Shown here one piece after another: positions 57,901 through 64,000 of a DNA stretch of 64,000 nucleotides. The position numbers and the translations under genes were made by a program. The stretch spans positions 55,400,202 to 55,464,201 of the forward strand of contig CM055312.2 of NCBI GenBank assembly GCA_029255685.2, read 5' to 3'. Origin of the DNA: Silene conica. Lineage: Eukaryota; Streptophyta; Magnoliopsida; Caryophyllales; Caryophyllaceae. Every line of letters starts with the position of its first letter. The stretch's first letter is position 1. The notes under the pieces were generated by a model. The model worked only from the letters and a program-made list of their open reading frames with translations. It searched no databases and was not told the origin of the DNA.

Positions 57901-58190
57901 ATGTATGTAGGTACATGACAGGTGGTTGGCAGAGGGTTGCATGGAGCTAGCGAGCGATGATCCTATTCATCGATTGACTTACACGTTTCCGTTAGCTAGA
58001 CTTTAGTTTACATTTCAGTTTTGAGTGCCTGTAGGGATGTGACATCCCAGGCTGTTTGTATTTATATTTTCCTTTCAGTTTCAGTTTTTATTCACCTCGC
58101 ATGTTAGTTAAGTTAAAAAGTTTTAATTCCGCTGCATTTTTTTTGTACTTTGTATGTTTATTATTTTCCGCTTTCGCGAGGGGTTTTACA
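55000..58190 (+). repeat. LTR2 of E3, complete
   Basis: 3191 bp. The first kilobase (55000-56040) is the part missing from LTR1. It carries the GCAGGCTGC cluster (56041-56140), the hairpin array (56839-57515) and the two CCCCCCGG-type motifs (near 56702 and 57661). It ends GGGGTTTTACA at 58190. Confidence 0.9.
56839..57515 (+). repeat. Hairpin array with constant loop and changing arms (E3 LTR2)
   Basis: Sister of the array at 50181-50865. Unit 1 arms CGTATTAAG (56839-56847) and CTTAATACG (56872-56880) are unchanged. In unit 3 the arms read GTGTCTGGG and CCTAGACAT, still fully paired with wobbles although they differ from LTR1. Confidence 0.83.
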
Positions 58191-58423
58191 AATGTGACTG
58201 TATTTTCATACCTTCACATCTCTCAAACGTGTCCTATAGGTGTGACTTATAGGGACCAGTTGATCACCGCCATCCGTATGACAATAACGTCAAACTTATC
58301 TAGCAAGCCAACCGTTATTGATAAACGTGGATCAACTGATACTAATATTGAAGTATGTCCTTGTGATCCTTTAAGAGATTTAATAAGTCATTGTACTAAC
58401 TATTAAGGACACCAGCCCCAAAA
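58191..58423 (-). repeat. Truncated 3' LTR of Copia copy C
   Basis: Matches the first 233 bp of the copy B LTR in reverse orientation. It is cut by E3 at 58190/58191. Confidence 0.85.
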
Positions 58424-59282
58424 ATCTCCCACTTGTCCGTACAAGTGTATGTGTAATGACGTTATCACACTACATGTGGAGGACACCAGCTCCAACAAAC
58501 TCCCACTTGTTCGTACAAGTGTAGGTGCGATAACCGATTCTCATATCATTTTAAAATTTCTCCCACTCAATGTAAAACAATTTGGAAATCCGTATTCGCA
58601 AAGGTCGTATTCTACAAGCGATTTGTATCAAGAGTGGTTTCCCCGACTAGAGAGTAACTTAACTGATAAAACGAATCTGTATTCGAGCATGGCCATGCAT
58701 TTCAGTTACTACTCCTAGAGTGGCCCTGAGAAATGATAAAATCCTGATAAGGGTTTGGATATTTCCCTCAACTCGAATGCTGCAGATGTAAGCGCAGCAT
58801 GAAATAACCCAGTGAAAATCCTCTTGGCCCCTGTTACGGAAGACCGTGGGAAAGAAACCAAAGTTACCCAAAATCTGCCTTAATCTCAAGAGACAGTTGC
58901 AAGTCAAAAGAATCGACTCTAAAGAACACTATGGAGGTCTTATCCACGACCTGGCACCTAATGTTAGAAAACATTTAGGACTCCATAACGTTGTCACGAT
59001 GTGTCCTACGAGATATCCGTATAACTCGCCTTTGTGATTGGTTAGTCAACTGTTTGACTTATGGCTCGTTGAACCCACCATCAACCAACGTCACAAAATG
59101 ATTACCTGAGTTATCAGCTCAAGTGGGTAATCAAGGACCAAAAATGATGTAATGTTAATCAGTTCAATTTGTGGTGTTCAAAATTGTCGTACAATTCCAC
59201 ATGAAAAACAAAACATAAAATATCATAACGATGAGGTTGTAATAGAGTAAACAAGAAAATGAATCTAATTCATAAAAGAGTA
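58424..59282 (-). other. Copia C 3' untranslated region
   Basis: Non-coding and alignable with 45361-46219 of copy B, including the GAAATGCATGGCCATGCTCG block near 58690 and the repeated polypurine tract near 58430 and 58505. Confidence 0.75.
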
Positions 59283-62200
59283 CTACAACTCAGGAACACG
59301 TTTAAGTCCCATGGAATTAACGTGCCCTTCATGCTTATCACGTCGTAATGCTTTAGTGAGAGGATCTGCTATGTTGTTATCCGTAGCGATCTTATCAATA
59401 AATATCTCCTTTTACTCGGACTCAGTTGTAGAATCTGCTGTAACACTTTGTTTGGAACTTTTCCAGCTGACAGCAGCGCCATTAAGAGTAAAAACGAATC
59501 CAGACTGAGATTTGGAGTCGTCTCGATCCATTTGGAAGCTAGCATCTGCATAACCAGTGGCGCAGAGCCTCGTGTCGCCTCCGTAAGTCAGTCCCCAATC
59601 TTTAGTCCTCCGTAGGTACTTAAGAATGTTTTTCACGACCATCCAGTGTTGTTCACCTGGATGTGCTTGGAATCGACTTGTCATACTCAATGCATATGCA
59701 AGGTTTGGACGTGTGCATATCATGGCATACATGATCGATCCTATAGCCGAAGCGTAAGGAATCCGACGCATGCGCTCTTTTTCTTCCGATGTCTTAGCTT
59801 CTTGAGACTTGCTCAAGTGAAGCCCAGTAGCCATAGGAAGGAACCCTTTCTTGGAGTTTGTCACGCTGAATCTCTCTAGAATCTTATCTATATAAGACTC
59901 CTGACTGAGAGATAACATCCGTCGTGATCTATCCCTGTAGATACGGATGCCCAAAATTCTTTGTGCCTCTCCCAGATCTTTCATATGGAAATGGTTTTTC
60001 AACCATGATTTAACCGAAGATAAGAGAGGTATGTCATTCCCAATCAGGAGTATGTCATCGACATATAATACTAGGAAGACAATCGTGCTCCCACTCGACT
60101 TGATATATATATACATGGTTCCTCGACTGATCGAATGAAACCATTCTCTTTTATCACTTGGTCGAAACGATGATTCCAACTCCGTGATGCTTGCTTAAGT
60201 CCATAAATGGAACGCTTAAGCTTGCAAACCTTTTTAGGATGTTCAGGATCAATAAAACCTTCGGGCTGTACCATGTACAACTCTTCCTCCAAATAACCGT
60301 TTAAGAAGGCGGTTTTAACATCCATCTGCCAGATTTCATAGTCATGAAATGCGGCAATCGCTAAGATAATCCGAATGGAACGTAGCATGACTACGGGTGC
60401 AAAGATTTCATCGTAGTGTAAGCCTGGTACTTGGGTGAAACCTTTAGTAACTAGTCGTGCCTTGTGAATATCTTGTTGTCCTTCCACGACATGCTTTATC
60501 TTGTAAAGCCATTTGCATTGGAGGGGGCATACCTTTCCAGGTAGGTCCACAAGATCCCACACGTTGTTCTCATACATGGAGTCCATCTCGGATTGCATGA
60601 CTTCTAGCCATAGCTTTGAGTCGGAACTAGTCAGGGCACCTTTATAGGTTATGGGTTCATTACCCTCTAGGAGTAAGATGTCATCTATGTCATGTTCCTC
60701 GACCATAGCAATGTATCTGTCCGGAGGAATAGAGACTCTTCCCGACCTCCTAGGTTCCTCAGGAATATCTACTGCTTCCTCCAATGATTGCTCGGTAGTT
60801 GGTTCTTGAATCTCCGATAGATCGAAGGTTCTATTACTCAACTTGTTCTCGAGAAATTCTTTCTCTAAGAACGTCGCACTAGCCGCAACAAAAACACGTT
60901 GTTCGGTTGGCGAGTAGAAGTAATGACCAAAAGTTCGTTTTGGATAACCTACAAAGTATGTCTTGACCGATCGTGGGCCGAGCTTGTCTCATGTCTCCAT
61001 TTGACAAAAGCTTCGCAGCCCCAAACCCGAATAAAGGACAAGTTAGGGACCTTTCCCTTCCTTAACTCGTATGGAGTCTTGTCAGCAGCTTTAGACGGAC
61101 TTCGGTTAAGTATTAGAGCGGCTGACAGAAAAGCATAGCTCCATAATGAATCAGGCACTACGGTGTGACTCATCATGGATCGAACCATATCAATTAGAGT
61201 TCGATTTATCCGTTCGGACACACCATTTAATTGTGGTGTTCCAGGTGGAGTCAACTGTAGAACGATTCCACAGTGTTTGAGGTGTTGATCTAACTCATTA
61301 GAAAGATACTCACCACCACGATCGGATCGTAGTGCTTTAATCTTTCTACCCAGTTGGTTCTGTACCCGATTCTGGTATTCTTTGAACTTGTCAAAGGATT
61401 CACTTTTATGTTTCATTAAGTAGACATAGCCATATCTACTCAAATCATCCGTGAAAGTGATGAAATACCTATAGCCTTCTCGTGCGTTGATCGACATACG
61501 GCCACGTACATCCGTGTGTATGCGTCCTAATAGGTCGGCAGCGCGCATTCCAACACTTTTGAAGGAAATACGAGTCATCTTACCGATGAGACATGATTCA
61601 CACGTGCCATATGATTCGAAATCAAAGGCCGAGATAGCTCCATTCTGTATGAGCTGTTTTACACGTTTCTCATTTATATGTCCCATAAGGCAGTGCCATA
61701 GGTAGGTTTGATCTTTGTCACCAACCTTTAACTTCTTATTATTCACGTGTAATATTTCGGTGGTTTGATCTAAAACATAAATTCCATTCATGGAGACTGC
61801 CTTGCCATAAATCATATCGTGTAACGAGAAAATACAGCTATTATTTTCTATTACAAATGAAAATCCAAGTTTGTCAAGTGCAGAAACAGAAATAATGTTT
61901 TCGGATAAACTAGGAACATAATAAAAGTTATACAACGATAACTCAAATCTACTAGAAAGTTGGATCACGTATGTTCCCCTCGAGACTGCAGCAACTCGTG
62001 CTCCATTCCCGATACGCAGGTTAACCTCACCCTTTATGAGGGGCTCGAGGTTTCGGAGGCCCTGCCCATGATTACACAGTTGAGAACCACAACCAGTATC
62101 TAATACCCAAGTTCCGTAACTTGCATGGTTAATCTCAATCATTTGAATAAAAGAAGAAGAAGACATACCAACAGGAGTAACGCGGCCTGCCTTAATGTCC

Positions 62201-63011
62201 TCGCGATACATGGGGCACGTGCGCCTCCAATGCTTGTATCCTTGCTCTTTGTCTTACCCTGTGAGTTGCTCGACTCACCGGGCCCACTCTTAGCAGATCC
62301 TGACTTCTTGAACCTTGGCTTACCTACCGCTAGGTTGCCTTGAGCTTTCCCTTTACCTTTACCTTTACTGGAGATCATGAGAACATCCTGCTTCACAATC
62401 CCACTCAATTTCAGATCCTTCTCGGTCTGTACGAGAAGTGAGTGGAGCTCATGAGGAGTTTTCTTCATGTCATTCATGTAGGAGTTGGCCCTAAAAAGGG
62501 CGAACCCTTCATGAAGTGAATGAAGGATTCGATCAACGATTATGTTCTCACTGATCATGCATTTTAAGGTCTCCAGTTTCTCGATATTCTCAATCATGTT
62601 GAGAATATGTGGGCTAACAGCTTGGCCCTGCTGGAGTTTCGCTTCAAAGAAGCGACAGGTATGCTCATATGAAACGATTCTCGGAGCTTTCGAGAATTCA
62701 TTTGTGAGCGTGGTGAAAATCTTGTTTGCACCATGGGAAATGAAGCGTCTTTGCAAATTGGATTCCATTTCATAGATAAGTACGTTCTTTATCGCACCCG
62801 CTTCCATGACGAAGTCGCTATGAGCGCGGACTTCGGCAGCTCTAGCCGCAGTTCCTGGGTGTGCCGGAATAGGCTCAGTCAAGTACTTGAGCTTTTCGTC
62901 AGCAATGGCAGCATTCCGTAGACTGGTAGACTGATTCATGGAGTCCATGAAGGTTTTAAGCCAGGATTCTCGTGCTAGCGTGACACTTGGCATTGGGTCC
63001 TTACCAGCCAT
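59283..63011 (-). pseudogene. Copia copy C gag-pol, broken
   Basis: ATG at 63011-63009 (MAGKDPMPSV...). Relative to copy B, the gag lacks a short block after MNQST. A 31-bp deletion near 62226 removes the first half of the zinc knuckle and shifts the frame; the deleted piece is bounded by GCAT repeats. Protease VLDTGC and the integrase D-D-E (HTDVRG, RSDRGGEY, SERINR) are open from about 62211 to 60949, with a short deletion near 60990. RT reads from 60841 with NVWDLVDLP and TAFLNGYLEEELY. Another shift lies near 60100, then YVDD near 60060. RNase H keeps GYADASF but loses about 200 bp after TTESE, creating a TAA at about 59412. It cannot move itself. Confidence 0.9.
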
Positions 63012-64000
63012 TTGTTATTAACAATTTTAATTTGTACGTGTGCTACACTGAAAAGAAGATAAAAACAAAACGATATAAGCAACTCGTCGTTGTGATTTAA
63101 GTCTATTTTAAATTAAATTTAAACTTGTAGACTCAAGCATTTATATAATTGATCTCCCTCAAAAATTATATAAACGATCCCAAAACTCAATTTCCGTAAA
63201 TTGATAAGTCAACTGCTTGGCTAGTTCTACCGTTAGAACTCTTGGTCGATAGATTTCCGTAAATCTCATATTTTAGTCCATCATAGTCGCTAGATAGTAT
63301 CTAGTGCCCACGATGTTGAGATAAAATAAATCATCTGTTCCACTTACCCGATGTAGAAGGGGTCATAGTATGCCTACCGACGAAGAAGGGATTCATGGGA
63401 GTCTGATTTATAAAGACTAATCTCAATTTTTGGTTATACGAGGAAGACCCCATCAACTTGTTTTTATTCATTTTAAGTGAACTAAAATCTAGCATTTGCG
63501 TGAATGAATAAAATTAAGTGATGGCTTAAAAATGACAAGTGACATCTGTATGTCATTGAAAACTAACGCGTAACCTCTACATGAGTCAGTTTTCAGGCAT
63601 GTAATAGGTGGTTTGGTTTTAGGCGGAATATAATGCAAACTATTACCGATGAAAGCATAAAAGAATGCAAGAAATGTAAATAAAAGTTATAGTGTGGCCT
63701 ATCCTACCAAAATAAACATTAAAACAACTTTGGAATCCACCGTTGGACCCGAGAAGCTTGTCTTGATGTTCCATCTTGGTCTTTGCAGCGGGACTGAGCA
63801 TCCGGTCTCCGTCTTTGGTCTTCACAAAATTACTAATTTAAATTACAAATATAAACCTATTTTACATTCTAATTAAATACAAAAGTAATTACAAGGGAAA
63901 AACAAAACGGAGATGCGAGATCTCAAAATTACAACCAAGACTATGTTCCATCATTTCGGAAACACAATCTACTAAGGCCGCACTAAGTTACAACCGTTTG
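63012..64000 (-). other. Leader of Copia copy C
   Basis: Non-coding and alignable with the leaders of copies A and B. No CTCGATCGAG cluster is visible within the part present. Its primer site and 5' LTR lie beyond the window. Confidence 0.7.

Larger units (their letters stand above)
49383..58190 (+). mobile_element. Non-coding Gypsy-type element E3 with giant LTRs
   Basis: LTR1 (49383-51531) lacks its first kilobase, lost at the family G junction. LTR2 (55000-58190, 3191 bp) is complete, TGTAACATCCC to GGGGTTTTACA. Between them lie a primer site (51534) and 3.5 kb without any pol signature. LTR2 abuts the truncated LTR of Copia copy C, so E3 probably inserted there (AATGT at 58191-58195 would be the duplication). 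The LTRs differ by a few per cent. It is non-autonomous. Confidence 0.83.
58191..64000 (-). mobile_element. Ty1/copia LTR retrotransposon, copy C (runs off right edge)
   Basis: Minus strand. The gag start is at 63011, pol ends near 59283, and the 3' UTR is 59282-58424 with the doubled polypurine tract. Only 233 bp of the 3' LTR survive (58423-58191) before E3. The LTR start reads TT instead of TG. The leader (63012-64000) continues beyond the window. It is the same family as A and B, in opposite orientation to B. Confidence 0.9.

Noticed and set aside
49383..58190. Large tandem duplication of a 2.1-kb unit
   Set aside because: TG...CA ends, primer site and polypurine tract show an LTR pair, with LTR1 truncated.

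Overview
This is nuclear DNA of a flowering plant (eudicot; family not settled from the sequence). The evidence is a spliced alpha-expansin gene and a dense, nested mass of Ty1/copia and Ty3/gypsy LTR retrotransposons. I see one host gene that looks intact. I see no rRNA, tRNA, CRISPR or prokaryotic-style genes. Almost every other long reading frame is retrotransposon coding sequence broken by stops, frameshifts, deletions or insertions.

Layout. (1) 1-17371: a minus-strand Copia element (copy A) enters from the left edge. Its 5' LTR is split by a complete 14.0-kb Athila-type Gypsy element (2362-16364, target duplication GTCCC). The Athila reverse transcriptase is in turn split by a 1282-bp solo LTR (7619-8900, duplication TATGC). 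(2) 17372-21248: LTR fragments (D and F) and a decayed second Copia family. (3) 21249-23965: a solo Gypsy-type LTR (E1, duplication CATAG). (4) 23966-28101: the gene island with the expansin (three exons, minus strand, 24315-25354) and AT-rich intergenic DNA with a 105-bp tandem repeat. (5) 28102-38618: a related minus-strand LTR (E2), split by a very young, non-coding, LARD-like element (28932-37821, duplication TCTAG). (6) 38619-46669: Copia copy B, plus strand, with both LTRs but a truncated 3' LTR. (7) 46670-49382: the 3' part of a third Copia family (G). (8) 49383-58190: a non-coding Gypsy-type element (E3) with 2-3 kb LTRs. (9) 58191-64000: Copia copy C, minus strand, running off the right edge.

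The most unusual signal is in the untranslated parts of these elements. Several unrelated families carry arrays of short hairpins. In some, the loop is constant while the two stem arms change together from unit to unit (E3 LTRs, E2 LTR, Athila 3' UTR). In others, GC-rich palindromic arms recur (E1, E2). Two palindromic words, GCAGCCTGC and CTCGATCGAG, are each clustered in the non-coding DNA of two unrelated families. Other points of interest are LTRs that have swallowed an older polypurine tract, a long non-coding 3' region conserved between two Copia families, and one deletion junction that may explain several truncated elements at once.

Element boundaries marked by TG...CA ends with target duplications, primer-binding sites and polypurine tracts are read directly. 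Lineage names (Athila, LARD-like, chromovirus-like) come from established family knowledge and are less certain.
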